Source: Streptomyces odonnellii (GTDB lineage: Bacteria; Actinomycetota; Actinomycetes; Streptomycetales; Streptomycetaceae). Taken from it: a stretch of 37,522 bases of DNA. The stretch is from positions 1 through 37,522 of the forward strand of contig NZ_LATD01000106.1 in NCBI RefSeq assembly GCF_000981895.1. Reading direction: 5' to 3'. Made by a program: the position numbers and the translations under genes. The notes under the pieces were generated by a model. It was not told the DNA's origin. It did no database searches and saw only the letters and a list, made by a program, of their open reading frames with translations. Shown here piece by piece: positions 7,762-15,484 of the stretch (the first letter of the stretch is position 1; each line of letters starts with the position of its first letter).

Positions 7762-8699
7762 GACCGCTCCGTACCGCCGTCGTGGCCGTCCTGCTGCTGA
7801 CGGTCACGGCCTGCACCTTCGGACCGTCCCTGGAGCACCGGGGCCGGATCACCGCGCCGCCCGGCAACAGCAGCCATCTCACCATCGGCTCCGCGGGCTT
7901 CACCGAGAGCGATCTGCTCGCCGAGATGTACGCGCTGCTGCTCGACCGGGCGGGCTACCACACCCGGATGCTCTCCGTCACCAACCGGGAGATCTACGAA
8001 CCGGCCCTGGAGAGCGGTCAGATCGATGTCGTACCCGAATACGCGGCGACCTTCGCGGACTGGCTGAACACCAGGACCCATGGCCCTGACGCCCGGCCGG
8101 TCGGCTCACCCGACCTCGCCGCGACGATGCGGGCGCTGCGCGCGCTGGCCGAGCCGCGCGGGCTCCTGGTCCTCGCACCCGGCCGGGCCGTCGACCAGAA
8201 CGCCTTCGCCGTCGCCGCCTCCTTCGCCAGGAAGCACCGGCTGAGGACACTCAGCGACCTGGGCGCGTCAGGGCTGCCGATCAGACTGGCCGCGGGTGAC
8301 GAGTGCGTACAGCGGCCCTACTGCGCGCCCGGGCTCAAGAAGACCTACGGCATCCGTATCACCGCGATCGACCCCAAGGGCGTCGGGACCACCCCGGCGA
8401 AGAAGGCGGTGCAGGACGGCGAGGACCAGATGGTGCTGACCACGACCACCGACGCCACGCTCGGCCAGTTCGGTCTGGTGATCCTCGAAGACGACAAGCA
8501 CCTCCAGAACGCCGACTACATCGTGCCGGTCGTCAACCGCGCCCGGGCCGGGAGCGCGCGTGCCACCCGGGCACTGGACCGGCTGAACACCGTGCTGACG
8601 ACCAAGGACCTGGCGTCGCTGAACGAACAGGTCGACAGTTGGCGCAGGCTCCCCGAGGACGTCGCCCGCGCCTATCTGAAGTCGAAGCACCTGATCTGA
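7758..8699 (+). CDS. Osmoprotectant-binding lipoprotein (OpuCC/OsmF-like)
   Basis: This 313-residue extracellular solute-binding protein has a signal peptide ending in lipobox VTAC (lipidated Cys about residue 19). The mature part follows the quaternary-ammonium-binding (OpuAC-type) fold, with the early block LTIGSAGFTESDLLAEMYALLL, the segment GQIDVVPEYAATFADWLN and a C-terminal NTVLTTKDLASLNEQVD. The GTG start overlaps the upstream permease stop by 4 bases. It delivers a compatible solute to the two permeases. A six-pair inverted repeat (CCGCCG/CGGCGG, 8700-8732) begins at the base after the stop, but it is weak as a terminator. Confidence 0.88.
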   Translation: MRPLRTAVVAVLLLTVTACTFGPSLEHRGRITAPPGNSSHLTIGSAGFTESDLLAEMYALLLDRAGYHTRMLSVTNREIYEPALESGQIDVVPEYAATFADWLNTRTHGPDARPVGSPDLAATMRALRALAEPRGLLVLAPGRAVDQNAFAVAASFARKHRLRTLSDLGASGLPIRLAAGDECVQRPYCAPGLKKTYGIRITAIDPKGVGTTPAKKAVQDGEDQMVLTTTTDATLGQFGLVILEDDKHLQNADYIVPVVNRARAGSARATRALDRLNTVLTTKDLASLNEQVDSWRRLPEDVARAYLKSKHLI

Positions 8700-8742
8700 C
8701 CGCCGTATCGGCAGGCCCTGTGCGACCGGCGGACCCCGCACG

Positions 8743-9915
8743 CTACGCGTCCGAGACCGAGTCGAAGTCCACCTCGTCCCGCCCGATGCCCTGCGCGTCC
8801 GCGTCGACCGAGCGCCGCAGCGCCTCATGCAGCTTCGCCGGGGTCAGCACCCCCAGAAAGCGCGCCTCGCGCGCCTCGTCCAGGACCGCCACCCAGCCCG
8901 CGTCATGCTGGAGCATCTCGCTGAACGCCTGCTTCAGCGGCGACCCCAGCGGCACCCAGGCCTCCATCCTGCTGGCGAAGTCGCCGACGGAACTCCCCTC
9001 CCCGGCCCCGGCCAGCGCGTCGGCGGACACCCAGCCGTGCAGCTCGCCCCCGGAGTTCAGCACCACCGCCCAGCGGGCGCCCTCGGCGCGCATCCGGGCC
9101 GCCGCGTCCCGCGCCGGCTCGTCGGTGCTGGCCACCGGGGGCTCCTCCAGATCGGCCGGTTCGACGGCGGTGACCGACAGCCGTTTCAGCCCGCGGTCCG
9201 CGCCGACGAAGCGCGCCACATACGGGGTGGCGGGGGCGCCGAGGACCGCGGCCGGACTGTCGTACTGCTCGATGTGCCCCTCCCCGTACACCGCGATACG
9301 GTCACCCATCCGTACCGCCTCCTCGATGTCGTGCGTCACCATCAGCACGGTCTTGCGCATGGCCGCCTGGAGCTTCAGGAACTCGTTCTGGAGCCGCTCG
9401 CGCACCACCGGGTCCACGGCGCCGAACGGCTCGTCCATCAGCAGCACCGGCGGATCCGCGGCCAGGGCGCGCGCCACCCCGACCCGCTGGCGCTGGCCGC
9501 CGGATAGCTGCGCCGGATAGCGCGGACCGTACGCCGCGGGGTCCAGCCCCACGAGGTCGAGCAGCTCGGCCGCCCGGGCGCGCGCCCTCGCCCGCTTCCA
9601 GCCGATCAGGGCGGGCACGGTCGCGGTGTTGTCCAGGACCGTCCGGTGCGGGAAGAGCCCGACGTCCTGGATGACATAGCCCATGCGCCGGCGCAGCGCG
9701 ACCGGGTCGACACCGGAGATGTCCCGGCCCTCCACGAAGATCCGGCCCGAGGTCGGCTCGATCAGCCGGTTCACCATCATCATCGTGGTCGTCTTGCCGC
9801 ACCCCGACGGCCCCACCAGTGTCACCAGCTCGCCCTCGGCGACCTCGAAGGACAGATCACGCACAGCGGCCGTACCGTCCGGATAGACCTTGCCGACCTG
9901 CTCGAACCGGATCAT
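8743..9915 (-). CDS. Osmoprotectant ABC transporter ATPase with C-terminal CBS region (OpuCA/ProV-like)
   Basis: This 390-residue ATPase has Walker A GPSGCGKTTT (35-44), a Q-loop in VIQDVGLFP, signature LSGGQRQRVGVARA (137-150), Walker B VLLMDEP (157-163) and switch H195. Residues about 245-390 are CBS-like (DEPARDAAARMRAEGARWAVVLN...GWVSADAL), the ionic-strength sensing module known in OpuA/OpuC ATPases. It is surely the energising subunit for the two permeases and lipoprotein, yet it is convergent to them, with only 43 bases between the stops. Usually these four genes form one operon with the ATPase first. Stoichiometry therefore depends on two promoters. The ATG at 9915 is preceded by GGGGAC. 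Confidence 0.93.
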   Translation of the reverse strand: MIRFEQVGKVYPDGTAAVRDLSFEVAEGELVTLVGPSGCGKTTTMMMVNRLIEPTSGRIFVEGRDISGVDPVALRRRMGYVIQDVGLFPHRTVLDNTATVPALIGWKRARARARAAELLDLVGLDPAAYGPRYPAQLSGGQRQRVGVARALAADPPVLLMDEPFGAVDPVVRERLQNEFLKLQAAMRKTVLMVTHDIEEAVRMGDRIAVYGEGHIEQYDSPAAVLGAPATPYVARFVGADRGLKRLSVTAVEPADLEEPPVASTDEPARDAAARMRAEGARWAVVLNSGGELHGWVSADALAGAGEGSSVGDFASRMEAWVPLGSPLKQAFSEMLQHDAGWVAVLDEAREARFLGVLTPAKLHEALRRSVDADAQGIGRDEVDFDSVSDA

Positions 9916-9932
9916 GTCCCCACGCTAGAAGC

Positions 9933-9967
9933 GGACCGGCCGCCGTGCACACCGGGCGGCCCGGTCC
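9933..9967. repeat. Near-perfect inverted repeat upstream of the ABC ATPase gene
   Basis: GGACCGGCCGCC (9933-9944) pairs with GGCGGCCCGGTCC (9955-9967), with one bulged C. The repeat lies 18 bases upstream of the ATPase start codon and about 100 bases upstream of the divergent peptidase start. It may be an operator or an mRNA leader hairpin. No regulator gene is adjacent. Confidence 0.35.
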
Positions 9968-10070
9968 GGTGCGCGGTCCGACGGGGGTACGGGCAGGGCC
10001 GCGCGGCCCGTGTGCTGAACTGTCCGCCGTGACCGCCCCCGGCCGGGGCGAGCGAGAACAGGAGCACCCC

Positions 10071-11387
10071 GTGACCAGCTACCGCCAGCCCGGCGTCGTC
10101 CTCACCGACCACCGTTTCTCCGTCCCGCTGGACCATGCCGACCCGTCCGGGGAGCGGATCGAGCTCTTCGCCCGTGAGCTCGTCGCCAGCGGCAAGGCGG
10201 ACACGGACCTGCCGTGGCTGGTCTATCTGGAGGGCGGTCCCGGCTTCGGCGTACGCCGGTTCAACGGCCGGCAGGCCTGGCTCGGCCGTGCCCTCCAGGA
10301 ATTCCGGGTGCTCCTCCTCGACCAGCGCGGCACCGGCCTCTCCACCCCTGCCAACCGGCAGACCCTGCCCCTGCGCGGCGGCCCGCGCGAGCAGGCCGAC
10401 TATCTCGCGCACTTCCGCGCCGACTCGATCGTCCGCGACTGCGAGACCATCCGGCCGCGGCTCACCGGCGGCGCCCCCTGGACCGTGCTCGGCCAGAGCT
10501 TCGGCGGATTCTGCGCGGTCCACTACCTCTCCACCGCGCCCGAGGGGCTGCGCACCGTTCTGATCACCGGCGGCCTGCCCTCCCTGGACGCCACCGCCGA
10601 CGAGGTCTACCGCGCCGCCTTTCCCCGGATCGCGCGCAAGGTCGAGGCACACTACGCCCGCTATCCGCAGGACATCGCACGCGCCCGGCGGATCGCGGAG
10701 CATCTCGCGGGCCACCGGACCGTACTCCCCACCGGATACGTCCTCACCCCCGAGGCCTTCCAGTCGCTGGGCATCCTGCTCGGCGGCAGCGACGGCAGCC
10801 ACCAGCTCCACTATCTGCTGGAGAACGCCTTCGTCCGCACGCCCGGGGGCGAGACGCTCTCCGACACCTTCCAGGAGGGCGTGACGGCGGCCCTCTCGTA
10901 CGCGGGGCACCCGCTGTACGCCGTACTGCACGAGGCGATCTACGCGCAGGACGGCGGGCCCACCGACTGGGCGGCCGAGCGGGTCCGCGCGGAGTTCCCC
11001 CGCTTCGACGCGGCCAAGACCCTCGCCGGGGAAGGCCCGTTGTACTTCACCGGCGAGAGCATCCACCCCTGGCACTTCGAGACCGACCCGGCGCTGAGCC
11101 CCCTGCGCGAGACCGCCGAGCTGCTCGCGGCCCGTACCGACTGGCCGTCGCCGCACGGCGGCGTCCGGCTGTACGACACCGCGCGGCTCGCCGCCAACGA
11201 GGTGCCGGCCGCCGCCCTCGTCTACCACGACGACATGTATGTCGACACCGAACACTCGCTGCGCACCGCGCGGGCGATCCGGGGCCTGCGGACCTGGGTG
11301 ACGAACGAGTACGAGCACGACGGACTGCGGGCCGGCGCACCGCGCGTACTGGACCGGCTGCTGGCGCTCGCGCGGGGCGAGGACTGA
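10071..11387 (+). CDS. Alpha/beta-hydrolase, S33 proline iminopeptidase-like
   Basis: This 438-residue cytoplasmic hydrolase has no signal peptide. The S33 hallmarks are an oxyanion-hole loop EGGPGFG (about 54-60, HGGPG in most proline iminopeptidases), DQRGTGLS (about 84-91), and the nucleophile elbow GQSFGG with S143. The candidate acid lies in YHDDMYVD and the His in EYEHDG near the C-terminus. It probably removes N-terminal proline from peptides, although the E-for-H change before GGPG makes other amide or ester substrates possible. The GTG at 10071 is set by AGGAG six bases upstream. The 162 bases after the stop are GC-rich and show only small GGCC palindromes. Confidence 0.85.
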   Translation: MTSYRQPGVVLTDHRFSVPLDHADPSGERIELFARELVASGKADTDLPWLVYLEGGPGFGVRRFNGRQAWLGRALQEFRVLLLDQRGTGLSTPANRQTLPLRGGPREQADYLAHFRADSIVRDCETIRPRLTGGAPWTVLGQSFGGFCAVHYLSTAPEGLRTVLITGGLPSLDATADEVYRAAFPRIARKVEAHYARYPQDIARARRIAEHLAGHRTVLPTGYVLTPEAFQSLGILLGGSDGSHQLHYLLENAFVRTPGGETLSDTFQEGVTAALSYAGHPLYAVLHEAIYAQDGGPTDWAAERVRAEFPRFDAAKTLAGEGPLYFTGESIHPWHFETDPALSPLRETAELLAARTDWPSPHGGVRLYDTARLAANEVPAAALVYHDDMYVDTEHSLRTARAIRGLRTWVTNEYEHDGLRAGAPRVLDRLLALARGED

Positions 11388-11549
11388 GGGCAAGACCGAG
11401 GGGCCGAGGGCTGAGGCCAGGACCGGAGGACCGGGGCCCCGGGCGCGGACCGGGCCGGGCGGCGTCGCCGAGCGTACAAGGACCGGCGGGGTGACAATGA
11501 CCCCCAGGGGACTGGTGCCACGCTGCGCGCGAGGCGGGAGGTGGTGGAC

Positions 11550-11819
11550 ATGCTGCTGCCGGACAGACATCTGGTCGCCGATCTGCTGGCCCGTTACCGG
11601 GCCTGGGAACGGCTGGTCCTCGCCGATCCGCTCGACGAGGCCACCCGCGGGCGGTTCGAGGATGTCGCGTACACCCTCTGTGTCCTCATGGGACAGCGCA
11701 CCGCCCGTGAGGCGATCTGGCACGCGGAGGCATATCTGCGCAGAACCAGGCCCGTTCCGATCTTCCCGGACGGAACGGGGCCCACGGGCCCGGGAGTTCA
11801 CGAGGCCGTCGCCGAGTGA
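11550..11819 (+). CDS. DUF5133-like small protein
   Basis: This 89-residue protein begins MLLPDRHLVADLLARYRAWERL and contains RFEDVAYTLCVLMGQRTAREA, the pattern I recognise from Streptomyces DUF5133 proteins. It appears helical and cytoplasmic, with no membrane segment, and its biochemical role is unknown. The ATG at 11550 is supported by a strong GGGAGGT 7 bases upstream; GTGs at 11541 and 11544 overlap that site and are unlikely. Its neighbours give no functional hint. The C-terminal 20 residues are Pro/Gly/Thr-rich and probably disordered. Confidence 0.75.
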   Translation: MLLPDRHLVADLLARYRAWERLVLADPLDEATRGRFEDVAYTLCVLMGQRTAREAIWHAEAYLRRTRPVPIFPDGTGPTGPGVHEAVAE

Positions 11820-11887
11820 CCCGGCCCGTAGAACCGTCGCGGGCCGGCCCCGTGGCCGGTTGATCCGGCGCGTGGCCGGCTGACGGT

Positions 11888-11969
11888 ACGCGGAGCCGGC
11901 TGTTGGCAAAGCGCGGAGCCGGCTGTAGGAAAAGCGCGGGGCCGGCTGTAGGAAAAGCGCGGGGCCGGC
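11888..11969. repeat. 23-bp tandem repeat array, about 3.6 copies
   Basis: Units start at 11888, 11911, 11934 and (partial) 11957. Each unit has the form GCGCGGRGCCGGCTG followed by TWGGMAAA. The second and third units differ by one base and the first by a few. Each unit contains a GCCGGC palindrome. The array fills part of the 244-base gap before the oxidoreductase operon, where no gene was found. Confidence 0.8.
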
Positions 11970-11993
11970 GCTCCATACCCCCTGGGCGGGCTG

Positions 11994-12030
11994 TTCCCAC
12001 AGGGGCAAGCGACCGCTTAGTATGCGGTCG
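11994..12030 (+). promoter_or_regulatory. Promoter with 7-7-7 inverted-repeat operator before the acyl-CoA dehydrogenase operon
   Basis: A perfect dyad CGACCGC-(7)-GCGGTCG (12010-12030) surrounds the sequence TTAGTAT. TAGTAT (12018-12023) is a plausible -10, and TTCCCA (11994-11999) lies 18 bp upstream as a weak -35. A dyad centred on the -10 suggests repression. The size and symmetry suit a TetR-family acyl-CoA-responsive repressor, which is inferred because no regulator gene is adjacent. Confidence 0.55.
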
Positions 12031-12063
12031 AGTGCGGTACTGCCCATCGTGTGGAGGCCCCCA

Positions 12064-13032
12064 ATGCAGGCATGGCGAGTGCACCGGAACGGCGAACCGG
12101 GCGAGGTGATGCGGCTCGAAGAGACGGCGCGTCCGGTGCCCGGCGAGGGGCAGGTGGCGCTCCGGGTCCGCGCCGCGAACATCAACTTCCCCGACGCCCT
12201 GCTCTGCCGGGGCCAGTACCAGGTGCGCCCACCGCTGCCCTTCACCCCCGGTCTGGAGATCTGTGCGGAGACCGAGGACGGACGGCGGGTCATCGCCGCC
12301 CCCGCCCTGCCGTACGGAGGCCTCGCCGAGTACGTCGTCGCCGACGCGGCCGGACTCCTCACCGCGCCCGAATCCCTGGACGACGCCGAGACCGCCGCGC
12401 TCCATATCGGCTACCAGACCGGCTGGTTCGCACTGCACCGCCGAGCGCGTCTTCAGGCGGGAGAGACCCTGCTCGTCCACGCGGCGGCCGGCGGAGTCGG
12501 CAGCGCCGCCGTACAGCTCGGCAAGGCCGCCGGAGCCACCGTCATCGGTGTCGTCGGAGGCCAGGACAAGGTCCAGGTGGCCCGCGAGCTGGGCTGCGAC
12601 ATGGTCGTCGACCGCCGTACGGACGACCTCGTCGCCGCCGTGAAGGAGGCCACCGGCGGCCGGGGCGCGGACGTCGTGTACGACCCGGTGGGCGGCGACG
12701 CCTTCGCCAAGTCGGTGAAATGCGTGGCCTTCGAGGGCCGGATCGTGCTCGTGGGCTTCGCGAGCGGAGCCATCCCCAGCCCGGCCCTGAGCCATGCCCT
12801 GGTGAAGAACTACTCGCTCCTGGGCCTGCACTGGGGCCTCTACCGCACCAAGGACCCGGCGGCGGTGGCCCAGTGCCACCAGGAGCTGACCGCACTCGCG
12901 GACCGGGGCGCGATCAAACCGCTGATCAGTGAGCGCGTCCCGATGAAGGGCGCCGCCGACGCGGTCCAGCGGGTCGCCGACGGCACCACCACCGGCCGGG
13001 TGGTCGTACTTCCCGAGGGCGTGGCCCGATGA
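12064..13032 (+). CDS. NADPH:quinone oxidoreductase-like MDR protein
   Basis: This 322-residue medium-chain dehydrogenase/reductase of the zinc-free quinone oxidoreductase type has an N-terminal GroES-like domain with RAANINFPDALLCRGQYQ. The Rossmann nucleotide site HAAAGGVGSAAVQLGKAAGA lies at about 140-159, and DVVYDPVGGDAF at about 201-212. No catalytic or structural zinc cysteine/histidine pattern is present. It probably reduces an enone or acyl-CoA derivative with NADPH. Its stop overlaps the ATG of the first acyl-CoA dehydrogenase by 4 bases, so the three enzymes are likely made together for fatty-acid or branched/cyclic acid degradation. The ATG is preceded by GGAGG at 6 bases. Confidence 0.88.
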   Translation: MQAWRVHRNGEPGEVMRLEETARPVPGEGQVALRVRAANINFPDALLCRGQYQVRPPLPFTPGLEICAETEDGRRVIAAPALPYGGLAEYVVADAAGLLTAPESLDDAETAALHIGYQTGWFALHRRARLQAGETLLVHAAAGGVGSAAVQLGKAAGATVIGVVGGQDKVQVARELGCDMVVDRRTDDLVAAVKEATGGRGADVVYDPVGGDAFAKSVKCVAFEGRIVLVGFASGAIPSPALSHALVKNYSLLGLHWGLYRTKDPAAVAQCHQELTALADRGAIKPLISERVPMKGAADAVQRVADGTTTGRVVVLPEGVAR

Positions 13033-14222
13033 CCGACGCGGCCCGACTCCTCGCCCTCACACGGAAGCTGCTCGCCGAACACCCGCCGGCCGGGACCGCC
13101 CGTACCGACTTCCTCAAGGCACGCTTCGACGCCGGACTCGCCTGGGTGCACTACCCCGCCGGACTCGGCGGCCTTGACGCGCCGCGCTCCCTCCAGGGCG
13201 TCGTGGACGCCGAGTTGGCCGCCGCGGGCGCGCCCGACAACGATCCGCGCCGGATCGGCATCGGTCTCGGCATGGCCGCGCCGACCATTCTGCGCTTCGG
13301 CACGCAGGAGCAGAAGGAACGCTTCCTGCGTCCGTTGTGGGTCGGCGAGGAGGTGTGGTGCCAGCTCTTCTCCGAGCCCGGCGCCGGATCCGACCTCGCC
13401 GCGCTCGCGACCCGGGCCGTCCGCGAGGGCGACCCCGTCTCCGGCGACTGGATTGTCAACGGACAGAAGGTATGGACTTCCAGCGCACATCTCGCCCGCT
13501 GGGCCATCCTCATCGCCCGTACCGACCCGGAGCTGCCCAAGCACCGGGGCATCACCTACTTCCTCTGCGACATGACCGACCCGGGTGTCGAGGTACGGCC
13601 GCTGCGGCAGATCACCGGCGAGGCCGAGTTCAACGAGGTCTTCCTCACCGATGTCCGGATCCCCGACGCCCACCGCCTCGGCGAGATCGGCGAGGGCTGG
13701 AAGGTCGCCCAGACCACCCTCATGAACGAGCGGGTGTCGATCGGCGGTTCCCGGCTGCCCCGCGAGGGCGGCATGATCGGCCAGGTCGCCCGCACCTGGC
13801 GCGAGCGGCCCGACCTGCGCACCCACGACCTCCATCAGCGGCTGCTCACCCTCTGGGTGGAGGCCGAGGTGGCGCGGCTGACCGGGGAGCGGCTGCGCCA
13901 GCAGCTCGCCGCCGGGGAGCCGGGCCCCGAAGGCAGCGGAATGAAGCTCTCCTTCGCCCGGCTCAACCAGGAGATCAGCGGCCTGGAGGTCGAACTCCTC
14001 GGCGGCGAAGGCCTGTTGTACTCCGACTGGACGATGCGCAGGCCCGAGCTGGTCGACTTCACCGGACGCGACGCCGGCTACCGCTATCTGCGCTCGAAGG
14101 GCAATTCCATCGAGGGCGGTACGAGCGAAGTGCTGCTGAACATCGTCGCGGAACGCGTCCTCGGCCTGCCCTCCGAGCCGCGCAACGACAAGGACGTCGC
14201 CTGGAAGGACCTGACGCGATGA
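13029..14222 (+). CDS. Acyl-CoA dehydrogenase, catalytic-type subunit (FadE-like)
   Basis: This 397-residue FAD flavoprotein has the ACAD landmarks: CQLFSEPGAGSDLA (FAD/substrate block), WIVNGQKVWTSSAHLA, and the C-terminal SIEGGTSEVLLNIVAERVLGLP. E362 in IEGG sits at the position of the usual catalytic base. It removes the alpha and beta hydrogens of an acyl-CoA and passes electrons to ETF. The ATG overlaps the upstream oxidoreductase stop, and its own stop overlaps the next ACAD start (both ATGA). Its pairing with a second ACAD lacking the catalytic motif suggests a heteromeric enzyme, as described for actinobacterial FadE28-FadE29-type alpha2beta2 dehydrogenases. Confidence 0.92.
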   Translation: MTDAARLLALTRKLLAEHPPAGTARTDFLKARFDAGLAWVHYPAGLGGLDAPRSLQGVVDAELAAAGAPDNDPRRIGIGLGMAAPTILRFGTQEQKERFLRPLWVGEEVWCQLFSEPGAGSDLAALATRAVREGDPVSGDWIVNGQKVWTSSAHLARWAILIARTDPELPKHRGITYFLCDMTDPGVEVRPLRQITGEAEFNEVFLTDVRIPDAHRLGEIGEGWKVAQTTLMNERVSIGGSRLPREGGMIGQVARTWRERPDLRTHDLHQRLLTLWVEAEVARLTGERLRQQLAAGEPGPEGSGMKLSFARLNQEISGLEVELLGGEGLLYSDWTMRRPELVDFTGRDAGYRYLRSKGNSIEGGTSEVLLNIVAERVLGLPSEPRNDKDVAWKDLTR

Positions 14223-15346
14223 AGGTGCCGCCGAACACGTCGGAAGCCCCTCCCGACCTGCTGTACTCCGACACCGAGGACGATCTGCGCGCGGCCGTAC
14301 GGTCCCTGCTCACCGATCGCGCCGATGTGCCGGCCGCGCTCGTGCGCGCCGAGTCCGGCAATCCGTACGACCCGGAGCTGTGGTCCTCCCTGGCCGCCGG
14401 GATCGGTGCTTCCGGTCTGCTCGTTCCGGAGAAGCTCGGCGGCCAGGGCGCGGGCCCGCGCGAGGCCGCGGTCGTCCTGGAGGAGCTGGGCCGGAGCGTC
14501 ACGGCGGTGCCGTATCTGACCAGTTCGGTCATGGCGACCGAGACCCTCCTCGCCTGCGACGGTGAGAGCACCAGCAGCACACATGTCGCGGGGCTGCTCA
14601 CCGCGCTCGCCCATGGCCACCGGGTCGCGGTCCTCGCCGTCCCGCTCACCACCGCCCCGGACGGGCCGCTGCCCGCCGGCGCGGCCGTCGTCACCGGGGT
14701 CGCCGACGCGGTCCGTGCCGATGTCCTGCTGGTGCTGGGGGACGACGGGCTGTACGCGGTCGAGACGGCCTCACCGGGCGTCATCGTCGAGGAGCTGACC
14801 CCGCTCGATCTGACCCGCCCCCTCGCCACGGTCACCATCGACGCCAGCGCCGGACTGCGGATCGCCGAACCGCCACTGGCGGAGGCCGCGGTACGGCGGG
14901 GGCTGCTGGCCGGGGCCGGGCTGCTCGCCTCCGAACAGCTCGGGATCGCCGAATGGTGCCTGGCGGAGGCGGTCGCGTACACCCGCGGCAGGCACCAGTT
15001 CAACCGCCCCGTGGGCTCCTTCCAGGCGCTCAAGCACCGGATGGCACACCTCTGGCTGGAGATCGTCTCGGCGCGTGCCGCCGCCCGGAACGCGGCCGAC
15101 GCGCTGGCCACCGGCAGCCCCGGCGCACCGCTCGCGGTGGCCCTCGCCCAGGCGTACTGCGGACGGGTCGCGGTCCACGCGGCCGAGGAGTGCGTCCAGC
15201 TCCACGGCGGCATCGGGATGACCTGGGAGCATCCGGCGCATCTCTATCTCAAGCGTGCCAAGTCCGATGAGATCGCGCTGGGTTCACCGGGCCGGCACAA
15301 GGAGACCCTGGCGGCGCTCGCCGATCTGCCGGGCTCCCGGCGGTAA
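14219..15346 (+). CDS. Acyl-CoA dehydrogenase-like subunit lacking the usual catalytic Glu motif
   Basis: This 375-residue ACAD-fold protein has N-terminal helices with GLLVPEKLGGQGAGPREAAVVLEELG, a C-terminal RHQFNRPVGSFQALKHRMA and EECVQLHGGIGMTWEHPAHLYLKRA. The terminal EGG/EGT catalytic block found in its neighbour is replaced by SDEIALGSPGRHKE, and the middle beta-domain is shortened and poorly conserved (about 120-200). By analogy with known alpha2beta2 ACADs it may be the non-catalytic partner that still helps bind FAD and CoA substrate. The ATG overlaps the preceding stop. It is the last gene of the three-gene unit, and no clear terminator follows in the 138-base gap. Confidence 0.88.
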   Translation: MKVPPNTSEAPPDLLYSDTEDDLRAAVRSLLTDRADVPAALVRAESGNPYDPELWSSLAAGIGASGLLVPEKLGGQGAGPREAAVVLEELGRSVTAVPYLTSSVMATETLLACDGESTSSTHVAGLLTALAHGHRVAVLAVPLTTAPDGPLPAGAAVVTGVADAVRADVLLVLGDDGLYAVETASPGVIVEELTPLDLTRPLATVTIDASAGLRIAEPPLAEAAVRRGLLAGAGLLASEQLGIAEWCLAEAVAYTRGRHQFNRPVGSFQALKHRMAHLWLEIVSARAAARNAADALATGSPGAPLAVALAQAYCGRVAVHAAEECVQLHGGIGMTWEHPAHLYLKRAKSDEIALGSPGRHKETLAALADLPGSRR

Positions 15347-15484
15347 CGAGCGGGGTGCGGGGCCGGGGAGTCTTTGAATCGTACATGGCAAGAGGGCGAA
15401 CTCTCCCCGGCAACGCTCCGGCCTCCCCTCACCGCGGCGGATACTCGCCTGGTCCGCGCCCCACCGCGCTCACCCGGAGGCATC

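Noticed and set aside
8700..8732. Hairpin CCGCCG/CGGCGG between the convergent transporter genes
   Set aside because: Six pairs with a 21-base loop are expected by chance in DNA this GC-rich; it was not listed as a terminator.
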